Shown: positions 8,252 to 17,227 of the stretch, in pieces | Layout of the letters: each line of letters starts with the position of its first letter | How positions within the stretch are numbered: the first letter of the stretch is position 1 | Notes under the pieces: generated by a model | What the model was told of the DNA's origin: nothing | The model's input: the letters and a program-made list of their open reading frames with translations, nothing else | Databases searched by the model: none | Virus record (IMG/VR): IMGVR_UViG_3300025314_000035 | Location: 1-47,105 of that record | Direction: 5' to 3' (one strand) | Source of the DNA: a virus | DNA length: 47,105 bases | Translations under genes and position numbers: made by a program

Positions 8252-9241
8252 TTATGCACCAGGAGGTGATGTAACAGTTAGTGCTGCTGTTCCTTCTGCA
8301 TAGTTATTCCATGTATCAGTAGTTCCTCCACTATAACCATTAGAAATCTGAATCTCAGAAGCAATATTCTTAAACTGATTCAGTATAACATGGTTATTAT
8401 TACCTTGGCCCGAAACTGCAATGGTAGAAACAACTTTGTTAGTTGAGCCAGAACCAGCAGTATAGAATCTACTTCCTTCAATTAAGCTCTGACTTAATGA
8501 CATTTTAATATCATTAAGATTTGAGATAAATTGACAATTTTTAATCATCCATGCTAAGGGAACAGCAATTCCTGTTGAAATACCTTTAATTGCTGTATCT
8601 CCAAGAGATTCAAACCTACAATCTTCTATTAATACATGTCCACATCCACCAACATCTTCAATCCCAATACCATTTGCACCACCACCAACAAAGTAGCAGC
8701 CAACAAATGTTGCATGAGATCCATCCATATCTGCTGCTGTTTCAGCGCGAGATAATCTTACACAAGCAGAAGTAGCAACAGGAGCAAACATCATGTTATA
8801 GATTGACCATGATTGTTCACGCAATTTAAGTAATGGAGTTGTAGCTGCTGGACTTGCAGGAGATAACCAAGAAGCACCACCACCTGTAGCAACACCTGCA
8901 TCAGTAGCTTGTCGTGGTCTATTACAAGCACCAACAATTGTTACATCAAATACATCCTGTGGTGCAACACATTGTTCCTTAATGACTCCATTAACAAGAA
9001 TCATTCCATAATTTCCAACAACAGCTAATGCTTCTGCCATTGTAAGAAATGCACTATCCCATGATAATCCATCTCCAGATGCTCCACCATAGGTATCTAC
9101 AAAGTATGTAATACCATTACCAATTGCCTGTGGAGCTAACTGACCACCATCAGAAAGTAATGCAAAAGTATTTCCAACGCGCTGTCCTTGTACTGCTTGT
9201 GTAAGACGCGCCCAAATAGAATCGATTGAATTAGTCGGCAT
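8252..9241 (-). CDS. Right-handed parallel beta-helix virion protein, 329 aa
   Basis: The motif ITYFVDTYGGASGDGLSWDSAFLTMAEAL at about residues 44-72 is the opening of many pectate-lyase-like beta-helix proteins. Short repeated rungs follow (HVLIEDCRFES, AWMIKNCQFIS, SLIEGSRFYT). Such folds serve as tail spikes, depolymerases or capsid-decorating fibres. The last 30 residues are Gly/Thr-rich. AAAGGTG lies upstream of the ATG. Catalytic residues are not evident, so binding rather than cutting is equally possible. Confidence 0.7.
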   Translation of the reverse strand: MPTNSIDSIWARLTQAVQGQRVGNTFALLSDGGQLAPQAIGNGITYFVDTYGGASGDGLSWDSAFLTMAEALAVVGNYGMILVNGVIKEQCVAPQDVFDVTIVGACNRPRQATDAGVATGGGASWLSPASPAATTPLLKLREQSWSIYNMMFAPVATSACVRLSRAETAADMDGSHATFVGCYFVGGGANGIGIEDVGGCGHVLIEDCRFESLGDTAIKGISTGIAVPLAWMIKNCQFISNLNDIKMSLSQSLIEGSRFYTAGSGSTNKVVSTIAVSGQGNNNHVILNQFKNIASEIQISNGYSGGTTDTWNNYAEGTAALTVTSPPGA

Positions 9242-9259
9242 TGTTATTCACCTTTCGGA

Positions 9260-9287
9260 GTTTTTGAATATAATTTGATTCAAAAAC
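9260..9287 (-). promoter_or_regulatory. Perfect 10-bp stem-loop between adaptor and beta-helix genes
   Basis: GTTTTTGAAT at 9260-9269 pairs with ATTCAAAAAC at 9278-9287 around an 8-base loop. It fills the 66-bp gap between the adaptor gene and the beta-helix gene. The ribosome site of the latter follows at once. There is no T run after it on the minus strand, so mRNA stabilisation or processing is more likely than termination. Confidence 0.5.
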
Positions 9288-9307
9288 AAATAACTACTTT
9301 TTGGTTG

Positions 9308-9985
9308 TTAAACGTAATTCCTCATCTTTGCTCCGGCTCTAAATGGCCTTCTTCTAGTTTTTATAGCCTGACCTCCTTTTACAGAAATTCCTACAGTTCT
9401 ATCTAATGCCATCACAGCAAATACATTCAAATCATCTGCTCTCTCTTTATCTTCTCCAATGAATTGAGCGCATAGTGCAGCAGTTCTATATTGCAAGAAT
9501 GACTTACTATTGATTAAATTTATTGTCCCTGTAGAAGCAGTAATCTCTGGAAACAATGATTTAATATAATCAATCTTTATTTGGTTATCTTGACTTGATG
9601 CGAGGACTTTAATTTCTTGTTCTTGCCATACCCACCAAATAAAGTTAGTTAATAGAGTTCCTTCCATATAATGTGGAAGAAATTCTAATCTAGTCATTTG
9701 AATATATGGATCAGTTCCAGCAAGTTTTTCCCATACTTGTTGAATTTCAACTAATGCAATAGGTAGCGCGGGAGTAGTATTAAATCCTATTGAAGTTACT
9801 CCTGCTGGAATTGTCAACGCGCTTGATACAGCATTAGTAACTGGAATATTATTCTGCTCGAATGTTTCTTCCAATTCAGCTAAAGCCATATTTAAATAAG
9901 GTAATTGCGCTGCATAAGTAAATGATGTTAATGCAGAATCATTTAGTAATGCAGCTACCTTATTCATTACATCAGCAGCAGTCAT
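9308..9985 (-). CDS. Head-to-tail adaptor (tail tubular A-like), 225 aa
   Basis: The N-terminus MTAADVMNKVAALLND followed by LPYLNMALAELEETF is the two-helix opening of many adaptor proteins of short-tailed phages (T7 gp11/P22 gp4/SU10-adaptor type), which form a ring under the portal. The middle contains a strand-rich insertion and the end is very basic (TRRRPFRAGAKMRNYV). An AGGTGAT ribosome site is near the ATG. Gene order (capsid, small proteins, adaptor, tail) agrees. Confidence 0.65.
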   Translation of the reverse strand: MTAADVMNKVAALLNDSALTSFTYAAQLPYLNMALAELEETFEQNNIPVTNAVSSALTIPAGVTSIGFNTTPALPIALVEIQQVWEKLAGTDPYIQMTRLEFLPHYMEGTLLTNFIWWVWQEQEIKVLASSQDNQIKIDYIKSLFPEITASTGTINLINSKSFLQYRTAALCAQFIGEDKERADDLNVFAVMALDRTVGISVKGGQAIKTRRRPFRAGAKMRNYV

Positions 9986-9995
9986 GTATCACCTA

Positions 9996-10682
9996 CTAAA
10001 CAGCAAACTTTAATCCAAGTTCCTTAGCTTTTTCTGGATCAATAATTGCCTTGCAATTCCCACAAATTGGGTAATTTAAATTCACCAAACTACCACACGC
10101 CTTACAATTAATAAGACTTGGTAATCCAGAAAAATCACCAATCCAAGGTTTAGTCTTTGGATCAATATTCATTTCTTTTGCAGCTAGACGCGCTTCATCA
10201 GAAATTGCCATTGGATTACCATTAGTTCTTGCCCATAATCCATCGGCTGCTCTAATGCAATTTTCCCAATAAGCATTCTGCTTAGATCGCGCGAGAGCTA
10301 ATTCTGCTGAATGAATCATCTTTACATCAATGACACTTTTCTCACCCATGATAAAGAATAATCCAGGAATTGCACTACCAGGAATAGCATCAGGTAAAGT
10401 ATTACAATATCCAGTGCAAACATCTTCTGCAACTTGAATAGAAGAATTTGGAATTTCTAGCATGGGTTGTTCTGCATCAATATCTCTCCACCAAGATGAA
10501 GAACCAATAACTAGAATTGCAGGACTATTAAATGAGCCCGCTTCAATAGTAAATACTCCCGGCTCAATTGTAACTTTTCTTTCAACAATTTTCTTTGGAT
10601 AAATACTAACAATAGTACATTTATCTAATGGATTCTTTGGTGATCTAATAGTGCGACGATTTTCTAATGCATAGCCACTCAT
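9996..10682 (-). CDS. Head/neck-region protein with C-terminal zinc ribbon, 228 aa
   Basis: The family is not recognised. The N-terminal half is mixed alpha/beta. A four-cysteine ribbon, CKACGSLVNLNYPICGNC, lies at about residues 193-210. The ATG at 10682 overlaps the preceding TAA (TAATG). Between the capsid cluster and the adaptor gene, a connector or head-completion role is plausible. The ribbon may bind DNA or hold the fold together. Confidence 0.6.
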   Translation of the reverse strand: MSGYALENRRTIRSPKNPLDKCTIVSIYPKKIVERKVTIEPGVFTIEAGSFNSPAILVIGSSSWWRDIDAEQPMLEIPNSSIQVAEDVCTGYCNTLPDAIPGSAIPGLFFIMGEKSVIDVKMIHSAELALARSKQNAYWENCIRAADGLWARTNGNPMAISDEARLAAKEMNIDPKTKPWIGDFSGLPSLINCKACGSLVNLNYPICGNCKAIIDPEKAKELGLKFAV

Positions 10683-11236
10683 TATAGTTCTCCCTGTTTA
10701 GTAAATCCTACTCCAGCTCCAGATTGTAAACTATCAGTTATTGAAGATTCATTTCCATATAAGTATTCTTCTATTTCTTCCAATTTTGCTTTTCTTACTT
10801 CTGGATTAATCTTTTTATCCCAATAGGGATGCTTGTATGCTACACCAACTCTAGCAGCGGCATTTGCATAAATAGTTTCGATTACATAATGGCATACTGC
10901 GTATAAAGGAGGAAGGGATTTTTTACCATCCCCAGTTTCAAAAGTCCAAACTACATAATAATCAAATTTCTTGTCAACTAATTCTTTCTGCGCGTCAGGT
11001 GTTAAGATTGGCATTGCGCGTTCAAGAATATATCTCTCTTTAATATGCCAGTATTTTGGGACTTCTCTTGTTTCAGTTACTCTACGAATAAATATTGAAC
11101 CATTATAATCTTCAAAAGTTCCGAATCTTTTTTCATACTGATCATCTGAATAGACTACTCGAAAATTAGGAGTATCTATTGCAAAATACCCATAAGTATC
11201 TAATAGGTGCTTATTAATTTCTTCTATTGGTTCCAT
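10682..11236 (-). CDS. Hypothetical head-region protein, 184 aa
   Basis: Unrecognised. It is rich in Tyr, Glu and Lys with mixed helices and strands, and ends in a flexible Ser/Gly tail. The ATG at 11236 has no visible Shine-Dalgarno and follows a strong intergenic hairpin. Its stop overlaps the start of the zinc-ribbon protein gene. Position between major capsid and adaptor suggests a connector or head-completion factor. Confidence 0.6.
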   Translation of the reverse strand: MEPIEEINKHLLDTYGYFAIDTPNFRVVYSDDQYEKRFGTFEDYNGSIFIRRVTETREVPKYWHIKERYILERAMPILTPDAQKELVDKKFDYYVVWTFETGDGKKSLPPLYAVCHYVIETIYANAAARVGVAYKHPYWDKKINPEVRKAKLEEIEEYLYGNESSITDSLQSGAGVGFTKQGEL

Positions 11237-11244
11237 GTTTTATT

Positions 11245-11284
11245 GTAGGTGGATTAGTAGCCCTTATTCTACTAATCCACCTAC
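11245..11284 (-). promoter_or_regulatory. Perfect 16-bp stem-loop downstream of the capsid cluster
   Basis: GTAGGTGGATTAGTAG at 11245-11260 pairs perfectly with its complement at 11269-11284 around the 8-base loop CCCTTATT. It occupies the only gap between the capsid-associated gene and the next late gene. Neither strand has a T run after it, so it is not a classic terminator. It is more likely an RNA processing or 3-prime protection element that raises capsid mRNA relative to downstream genes. Confidence 0.7.
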
Positions 11285-11290
11285 TCCTTA

Positions 11291-11602
11291 CTAAGAGACT
11301 GGCCCCGGAGTATATTTCGCTGTATTTGGATTATAGTGCATCGCTACAGGAATATCAACACCAGGATCAGCAGCAACAAGAATATTTCCTGATGTGGCAA
11401 AAGCACCCATTGCATCAGGAAATTGCAGATACAACACATGCCACCCACTAACAGGCGGTGTGATTGTAACTAACTGCGTAGTGCCAGTAACAATTGTTAA
11501 TCCCGTTGTGGGAGCAATTACTGAGGCACTAGCAATTGTGCGCGGTGGCAGCATATTAATGCTTTGCGCGGGAAGCAACTGGTTATAAGCATCATCTGAC
11601 AT
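11291..11602 (-). CDS. Small capsid-associated protein, 103 aa
   Basis: Start chosen at ATG 11602-11600 (MSDDAYNQLLPAQS) because AAGGAG lies 7 nt upstream, over the stop of the capsid gene; the frame is open further upstream inside the capsid gene. The protein is beta-rich, with TTQLVTITPPVSGWHVLYLQFPD, resembling small decoration or fibre-like head proteins. Immediately following the major capsid gene on the same transcript, a decoration role is likely but unproven. Confidence 0.65.
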   Translation of the reverse strand: MSDDAYNQLLPAQSINMLPPRTIASASVIAPTTGLTIVTGTTQLVTITPPVSGWHVLYLQFPDAMGAFATSGNILVAADPGVDIPVAMHYNPNTAKYTPGPVS

Positions 11603-11613
11603 TTTATAGCTCC

Positions 11614-12852
11614 TTAGTAACCAGTTGGTACAAGCAAGTTGTCGATATAGCTGCAAGCGGCAGGGTTGTTCACAAAAAATTGTGTTCCCAACACCTGGTA
11701 GAAAATATCCGCCGCAGCAATACCACCTGATGCTCCACGAAGTTCAAAGAAATTCCTACCATCAGTCTTGTAGAATCCTAATGGAAGAATTTCTCCGCGA
11801 CCCCATACCTTTTTAGATACAAAGTCAATTCGTGTAGTATCCCAATTAAATGATGTTCGCACAGGAGCACCAGCCATCTGCATCTTTTCAAAATACATAT
11901 CCAAACCTTCTTCTTTTGGCTGTTTTTGAATGATGCTTACTGCTTGTCCAATTTGCTCATATGCCTGTTGCTGTGCAGGATGCATCCAAGCATCAGGTTT
12001 AAAGTTGTTATTTAAACCAACTCTATTCCCAATTGCATTGATTGCTCTACGTGGCAGAGTTAGAGTCAATGCACTACCACCACCATTAATTCGTGTTGCT
12101 CGAATCTGTGGTGTAGTAGCGCGCTGAAATCCTAACCATGTTCCTGTAGCAGCATTACTATGATGATATGGAACACCATAGATACCCGGAATTGCAGCAG
12201 GAGCAGTAATACCAAACGTGACAATCACATCTGTAGCAACTACTCCCGCGATTGGAGTATCAATAGTGATTGTTTTGTTTGGCACATCCCAGGAAATGAT
12301 AGTAGCACTGCCACGATTAGTAGCAAGTGTAGCATCAAAAATCTGGATTTTCTGTTGATCCCGCATTAACCTAACACCAAATCCATCAGTAGTGCAAACA
12401 ATCACTTCTGCTGTATAAGTTGTTACGGTACCAATTACTCCAGTTCCAGGCTGCATTAATTGCGCGTCCATCTGCCTTTTCAACTCCATAGTTGATCTAG
12501 CAACAAGTTTACGAACTGCATTAGCAATTGACTTTCTATCTGAGTCAGTTGCCCATTGTGCAAGTTTTGTATATTCAATATTCTCGCTAACGAATACTGA
12601 TCGCAAAACTGCTTTGTCAAACTTAGGCCCACTACCACGACCTAAATCACCACCATCAGCATTAAAGTATTGAAAACTTCCACCGGGAGAAATTTCGAGA
12701 GGAACTCGCATTTCTCGGTTAGAAATCTTCTCTACCTGTTGCTTCTGGATATAGCCAAAGAACTCATCATCATAGTCGAATACTGTCTGAATATCATCGA
12801 CTACTTTCTCAAGTTCTGAGGCAATAACTTCAGCATCTGTCATTGCAGGCAT
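11614..12852 (-). CDS. Major capsid protein, 412 aa
   Basis: Order (portal, scaffold-like, small protein, this gene) and size fit a HK97-fold capsid protein. The N-terminal 65 residues are helical and acidic, followed by LEISPGGSFQYFNADGGDLGRGSG and a strongly helical spine region (RKSIANAVRKLVARSTMELKRQMDAQLM, about 105-132). The end has conserved-looking hydrophobic strands. GGAG precedes the ATG. The codons are less AT-biased than in neighbouring genes, as expected for a highly expressed protein. No homologue was confirmed. Confidence 0.75.
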   Translation of the reverse strand: MPAMTDAEVIASELEKVVDDIQTVFDYDDEFFGYIQKQQVEKISNREMRVPLEISPGGSFQYFNADGGDLGRGSGPKFDKAVLRSVFVSENIEYTKLAQWATDSDRKSIANAVRKLVARSTMELKRQMDAQLMQPGTGVIGTVTTYTAEVIVCTTDGFGVRLMRDQQKIQIFDATLATNRGSATIISWDVPNKTITIDTPIAGVVATDVIVTFGITAPAAIPGIYGVPYHHSNAATGTWLGFQRATTPQIRATRINGGGSALTLTLPRRAINAIGNRVGLNNNFKPDAWMHPAQQQAYEQIGQAVSIIQKQPKEEGLDMYFEKMQMAGAPVRTSFNWDTTRIDFVSKKVWGRGEILPLGFYKTDGRNFFELRGASGGIAAADIFYQVLGTQFFVNNPAACSYIDNLLVPTGY

Positions 12853-12853
12853 G

Positions 12854-13198
12854 TTAACTCCAAATTAACCTTACTCCTACAACTTGTGTAACTGCTGTTA
12901 ACACAAATGTAGCAGCATATGAATCTATTCCGATTGACGTTGGATCAGTATTATGCAGAACAATTCCCGTATCACCTGTAACACCTTTAAGTGTAACATC
13001 AACAGTATTTCCAGTTGGAAATAGTATAGTTACAGCCTTAGCATTAGTAGGTGGAGTAATTGTATTTGCACCAGCAGCCAATGTAACAATATCAATCTTG
13101 GCTGGGCTAGCCGTATTTTCTGCTGCATCTAATCCCGCGTTTGCAGAGAAATCGCCCGCGAATGTTATAGCTACGCTGCGCTGTGATGTTACTGCCAT
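12854..13198 (-). CDS. Small beta-rich head protein, 114 aa
   Basis: Composed of short Val/Thr/Ala strands (VTILFPTGNTVDVTLKGVTGDTG) and almost no helix, without a signal peptide. It lies directly upstream of the major capsid gene, with one base between stop and start. A decoration or head-fibre protein is the likely role. It is similar in style to the 103-aa protein on the other side of the capsid gene, so the pair may work together on the capsid surface. Confidence 0.55.
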   Translation of the reverse strand: MAVTSQRSVAITFAGDFSANAGLDAAENTASPAKIDIVTLAAGANTITPPTNAKAVTILFPTGNTVDVTLKGVTGDTGIVLHNTDPTSIGIDSYAATFVLTAVTQVVGVRLIWS

Positions 13199-13202
13199 TT
13201 TA

Positions 13203-14426
13203 CTAATCTTTCGTCAAAAATTTGAAAACATCTCCGCCATCGTATTTCTTACTTTTTCCACTATTTGAGGATGCGGATCGTCCTATGGGAAGTCTCTTTG
13301 TTGGAGTCTCATCATCTTTATTACCTTTTGGCCTTGATCCTTTTAAGGCTTCATTTCTTATGGATCTGATTACTTCGGGTAATAAAGTCTGAGCCTTTGA
13401 CAAATAAGCACTTCGAATTTTATGGATTGAATCTGAAGAATACTTTGATTCCTTAGCCTTAATCCAAAGTTTATCTAAAATTGCTTTGAATCTTACATCT
13501 TTATCAATTGTTTCTTCTAACTTCTCTGCGCATTCTTTAGTTGCATTCTTCTTTACATAAGCTGACATTTGATCTTTTGGATCAATGTTTCGGTCAATAG
13601 TTGATTTTACAACGTTATCAACTTTTCCTTGTAATTCTGTTCTAGCAGTTTCAAATTTAGAAGTTTCAAAGTCTTCGCGCTCTTTCTTTAATTTATCTGC
13701 TTCTGGATTTGATTTTGATTCACCACCAAATTTGCCAACTGGTTTATAATTGTTGAGACCAGTTCCAAAAACCATCTGATGAATTAAATTAGCAGATTCC
13801 TTCATCAAAGTTTTAGTTTCATCATCTTTAGCAGAATCAGAATTCTTCCAAACATAATTAACTAAAGAATCCATCATCTTGTTGAAAACATGTGAGTATG
13901 CTTTTTCATCAAACGCGTGGAGATTCTCTAAATAACTATCAATGATTTTGCTATAGACTTCTGGGCTATGTTCTTTAACTGCGCCAAGAACAGTATTAAT
14001 ATCTCCGGAAAAAATATTCTCTTCAAACTTACTTAGAATTCCAGCACGCTCTTGAGCTTCTTTTGCATCATCTAATGTTGGAAATACTTCTGCATACTTC
14101 TGCTCGCGATAAATTGCTTTTTCAACTGAAGGAAATGTTTTAAATAAATCCGGGTATTTTGCTAAAATCTCTTTCCTTCGTGGAATAACATCTACTAATT
14201 CTGATTCGAGATCATCTTCTTTTTCAAGTTCAATCTTTTCTTCAGAATCTTCTTCACTATCTTCCTTAGAATCTTTATCCTCATCTTTCGCGTCAGGTTC
14301 TTCTTCTTTAGTTTCTTCTTCATCTTCTTTAGTTTCATCTTCTTCTCTTGATTCTGCTTTCTTGTTCAATAAATCCAATACATCAGATTCATCTTTAAGT
14401 GGAATATCAATTACTTCGTTAGCCAT
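13203..14426 (-). CDS. Scaffolding protein candidate, 407 aa
   Basis: Residues about 15-80 are an extreme run of Glu, Asp and Lys (EEDETKEDEEETKEEEPD). The rest is helical and charged, ending in a basic Ser/Gly-rich tail. That composition, plus position between portal and capsid, matches scaffolding proteins, which fill the procapsid and leave before packaging. The basic C-terminus would contact the capsid protein. Its stop and the portal frame are adjacent, and its ATG at 14426 overlaps the portal TAA (TAATG). Confidence 0.65.
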   Translation of the reverse strand: MANEVIDIPLKDESDVLDLLNKKAESREEDETKEDEEETKEEEPDAKDEDKDSKEDSEEDSEEKIELEKEDDLESELVDVIPRRKEILAKYPDLFKTFPSVEKAIYREQKYAEVFPTLDDAKEAQERAGILSKFEENIFSGDINTVLGAVKEHSPEVYSKIIDSYLENLHAFDEKAYSHVFNKMMDSLVNYVWKNSDSAKDDETKTLMKESANLIHQMVFGTGLNNYKPVGKFGGESKSNPEADKLKKEREDFETSKFETARTELQGKVDNVVKSTIDRNIDPKDQMSAYVKKNATKECAEKLEETIDKDVRFKAILDKLWIKAKESKYSSDSIHKIRSAYLSKAQTLLPEVIRSIRNEALKGSRPKGNKDDETPTKRLPIGRSASSNSGKSKKYDGGDVFKFLTKD

Positions 14427-16726
14427 TATACCTGTTCTCCCTGCTTTTCTGCACCTTTGGAGTCGGCAGAATTATTTGACTCTTGTTGTTGCATTTGCTG
14501 CATCTGTAAGAAATTAATATGCCCCATCATATGAAGCATTACATTTCTATAGCCTAAAGGATTTTCAACTTTACAAATTCTTCCCGCGTCCGATACTAGC
14601 CACCTACGACAAATCTCAGATTGAATAAAATGATTATCAACAAATTGCTCAACTTCTATTGATGGTAATTCTTGTTCTTCAGCAGGCATTATATTACCCA
14701 TACCATCATCCATTGGTTGTCCGGGTAACATAATAGGCTCACTAATAATTAACTGCTGAATTTCCTCATATTGCTTAGTTCTATCATCATTGCCTGGAAT
14801 TACAAACGAGTTCAATCCAATCACATTCTTTAATATATCAATATTTTCAGGTGCACTTAAGGCTTCAAGAATAAGAGGATTATTCAAATTCATCAAATTA
14901 AGAATAACATCTTTTTGCTGCAACCATGTAACTGGCATTTGTTCAGCAGCTTCTAATTCTACTGAACCAAGTTTACCAGCTAATTCGGATTTCTTAATTA
15001 GAATATTAATGAATCCACCATCTTTGGACTTTTCAACATATCTTTCATCATCAATAACTGATTGAATATATGCTGGAATAACCTTACCAAAAATCTGTTT
15101 CCACCAAATACTTAACATTTTCCAAGTAGTTTGTAGTCTCTGTAATGCTTGAGCACGAGACATACTATATTCAGATGCAGTTTTACTACCAGCAGAATTT
15201 TCACCACCAAATAGACTTGGCAACGCGCCTGATACTAATTGACCTAATTCCTGCACCTTATTTGCAAATGGTAATACTTCACCTGATAGATTAGCAGTTT
15301 TAACTGAATAAAAACTTTCACCTAAAGTTCTTCCTGATTTTGGCTTAGCAGGAATTAAACTACCCGGAGATACTTCTTGTTGCCTATATGCATCAAAATT
15401 AACTACTTCTGGATCAACGAAAGTTTGTTCGATTCCATGTTCAATAGTTTGCAAAATTAGACTGATTAGGTCATTCGATATTTCTTGAATTGGTTCAAGT
15501 ACTTTTCCTAAAGGCTCATGATGCAAGTAATCAGATAATGGATTCTCAGATAAAGTCCAATGATCATCTAATTTCTCAGCACATGCTTCTGCAAAGAAAT
15601 CATTTACTTGAACTACTTTGACTCCAAATGGGTATAATTTTCTAAGTTTCTCAACTTCATCATCTTGCAAAATATTATATGCACTTGGTCTTAACCATGT
15701 ATTACTGCAAGTAGGAGTATCTTGTGGTTCTGTTCCTCTATATTGATTTGATACTCTACCCCATCTTTCGTAGTTAGAAGAATCATTTCCAGAAGATTTT
15801 AACTTACCTTTTTTATCAATATTCTTTCTTAAATCAGGAAATTGTTCTAATACATTTACTAAGTTAGTTTCATAGCTAAACCTTAAGTAAGGAGTATCTG
15901 CTTGTTTCTGTGCATAATTAGCAACTTTAACAAATAATCCGCCATATACTTCTAAACACTGACGAGATTTTGGTTTAGTAGTTTTGCCTATGAGTCTTTC
16001 AACTATTAATTTCTCGCGCTTGATTTGTGGATTAATAACTTGAGTTAAGCAAACAGGGCAAAAATTAACACCTTGATTCAATAAGTCATGTTGATCAATT
16101 TCATTTTGACCCGGATCAAATTCATCTTGAACTTGATTCATTACTTGTTGATTAACTAATTGTGTTCCACATACATCACAAATTTTTTGATCAACTTCTT
16201 GTTCCTGATCCTCATATTCATCTTCTTCATAAGTTCCATATTTCTCATCATAATCAGTATAGTTATAGCAGCAAATTAAACCCTCAGTTACAAAAACATA
16301 TAATGCCTTAATCCAAAGTAATACTGCATCATTATGTCTATAAACTAACTCAGCAATCTTATCTCCACCTTTGGCCGTAGTAAGGTCGAGAGGATCATCT
16401 GCATTATCAGGATAACATTTAATTGGAGGAACTGTAACTGATAATGCAGCGATAATTGATTCAGAGTAAGCCTTGAATATGTTAGGTCGCTTATCATAAT
16501 AGGCTGAGTCATTTGTAGAGTCATCGGCATATTGCTGGTCGTAGATTCTCCAATCATGTGCAGTCTCTGACCAAAAAGTATTAGCTAATCCATCCCATAA
16601 TAACTTTAATCTTTTCCAAGTTCTAATTTGTCTGTCTCTTGTAGATGAATCTTCCTCTGCAAAGAATTGACAGACCTGTACTAGAAGGTTTTGAATTTCT
16701 TCTGGTACTTCTTTTTTCTTAGCCAT
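14426..16726 (-). CDS. Portal protein, 766 aa, with an inserted zinc ribbon
   Basis: The size, the position just downstream of the large terminase and a basic helical opening (IRTWKRLKLLWDGLANTFW) support a portal, the twelve-subunit ring through which DNA enters the head. Near residues 183-230 there is an unusual insertion with CDVCG and FCPVC knuckles separated by a Gln/Asn-rich loop, probably a zinc ribbon. The final 40 residues are Gln/Met-rich. A central EPLGKVLEPIQEISNDLISLILQTIEHGI helix resembles the portal stem region. Confidence 0.75.
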   Translation of the reverse strand: MAKKKEVPEEIQNLLVQVCQFFAEEDSSTRDRQIRTWKRLKLLWDGLANTFWSETAHDWRIYDQQYADDSTNDSAYYDKRPNIFKAYSESIIAALSVTVPPIKCYPDNADDPLDLTTAKGGDKIAELVYRHNDAVLLWIKALYVFVTEGLICCYNYTDYDEKYGTYEEDEYEDQEQEVDQKICDVCGTQLVNQQVMNQVQDEFDPGQNEIDQHDLLNQGVNFCPVCLTQVINPQIKREKLIVERLIGKTTKPKSRQCLEVYGGLFVKVANYAQKQADTPYLRFSYETNLVNVLEQFPDLRKNIDKKGKLKSSGNDSSNYERWGRVSNQYRGTEPQDTPTCSNTWLRPSAYNILQDDEVEKLRKLYPFGVKVVQVNDFFAEACAEKLDDHWTLSENPLSDYLHHEPLGKVLEPIQEISNDLISLILQTIEHGIEQTFVDPEVVNFDAYRQQEVSPGSLIPAKPKSGRTLGESFYSVKTANLSGEVLPFANKVQELGQLVSGALPSLFGGENSAGSKTASEYSMSRAQALQRLQTTWKMLSIWWKQIFGKVIPAYIQSVIDDERYVEKSKDGGFINILIKKSELAGKLGSVELEAAEQMPVTWLQQKDVILNLMNLNNPLILEALSAPENIDILKNVIGLNSFVIPGNDDRTKQYEEIQQLIISEPIMLPGQPMDDGMGNIMPAEEQELPSIEVEQFVDNHFIQSEICRRWLVSDAGRICKVENPLGYRNVMLHMMGHINFLQMQQMQQQESNNSADSKGAEKQGEQV

Positions 16727-16738
16727 TTTACTTAGAAA

Positions 16739-16888
16739 TTACTTAGAGAATAACTTCTTTTTCTTTTTTGAAGTTTTATTTAGAAATTCTTTTGCTACTT
16801 CTTCTGATGGACCAACTCCCTTACGAGATTTAGCTCCATGAGCAATTCCACTCATAAACTTAAACTGGGCTTTACTCTTAACAGGCAT
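16739..16888 (-). CDS. Small basic phage protein, 49 aa
   Basis: Starts at ATG 16888-16886 with MPVKSKAQFKFMSGIAHG and ends in a Lys run (KTSKKKKKLFSK). Very similar small proteins starting PVKSKAQ occur in many phages near the terminase or portal gene, and none that I know has a proven role. The high charge suggests binding to DNA or to the packaging machinery. It sits between the 111-aa protein and the portal gene with almost no spacing. Confidence 0.75.
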   Translation of the reverse strand: MPVKSKAQFKFMSGIAHGAKSRKGVGPSEEVAKEFLNKTSKKKKKLFSK

Positions 16889-16889
16889 A

Positions 16890-17225
16890 TTAACTTACTC
16901 CTGATTTAGTAAGTAATTCTGCTTCAAGTTCATCATTCTTCTTTCGCGCTATACTTAATGCATTCGCGCGATCATTCTCTTCTAACATTCTACGCTTTTC
17001 AGCCCAAATTCTTGGTGCAGTTCTAACTGATTGTAATTGAGATAAATCAATTTCTTCTTCGGGTTCAATAATTTGCTTAGGAGGATTAATCATCTGATTT
17101 AATAATCTATCATATCTATCTTGTAATCTACTTAATTCAGCGCGCAGATATAATACTTCTGATTTATCATGATCAACACAATGATCGCAATGAGGATTCA
17201 TTAATTTATGTAACCAGATAAACAT
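16890..17225 (-). CDS. Hypothetical coiled-coil protein, 111 aa
   Basis: The N-terminus has a possible metal site (HCDHCVDH), followed by a helix with coiled-coil character (YLRAELSRLQDRYDRLLNQM), then a Glu-rich linker and another charged helix. It is located between the large terminase and the small basic protein, with one base before the next gene. No family recognised. A packaging or connector accessory role is possible from context. Confidence 0.6.
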   Translation of the reverse strand: MFIWLHKLMNPHCDHCVDHDKSEVLYLRAELSRLQDRYDRLLNQMINPPKQIIEPEEEIDLSQLQSVRTAPRIWAEKRRMLEENDRANALSIARKKNDELEAELLTKSGVS

Positions 17226-17227
17226 TT

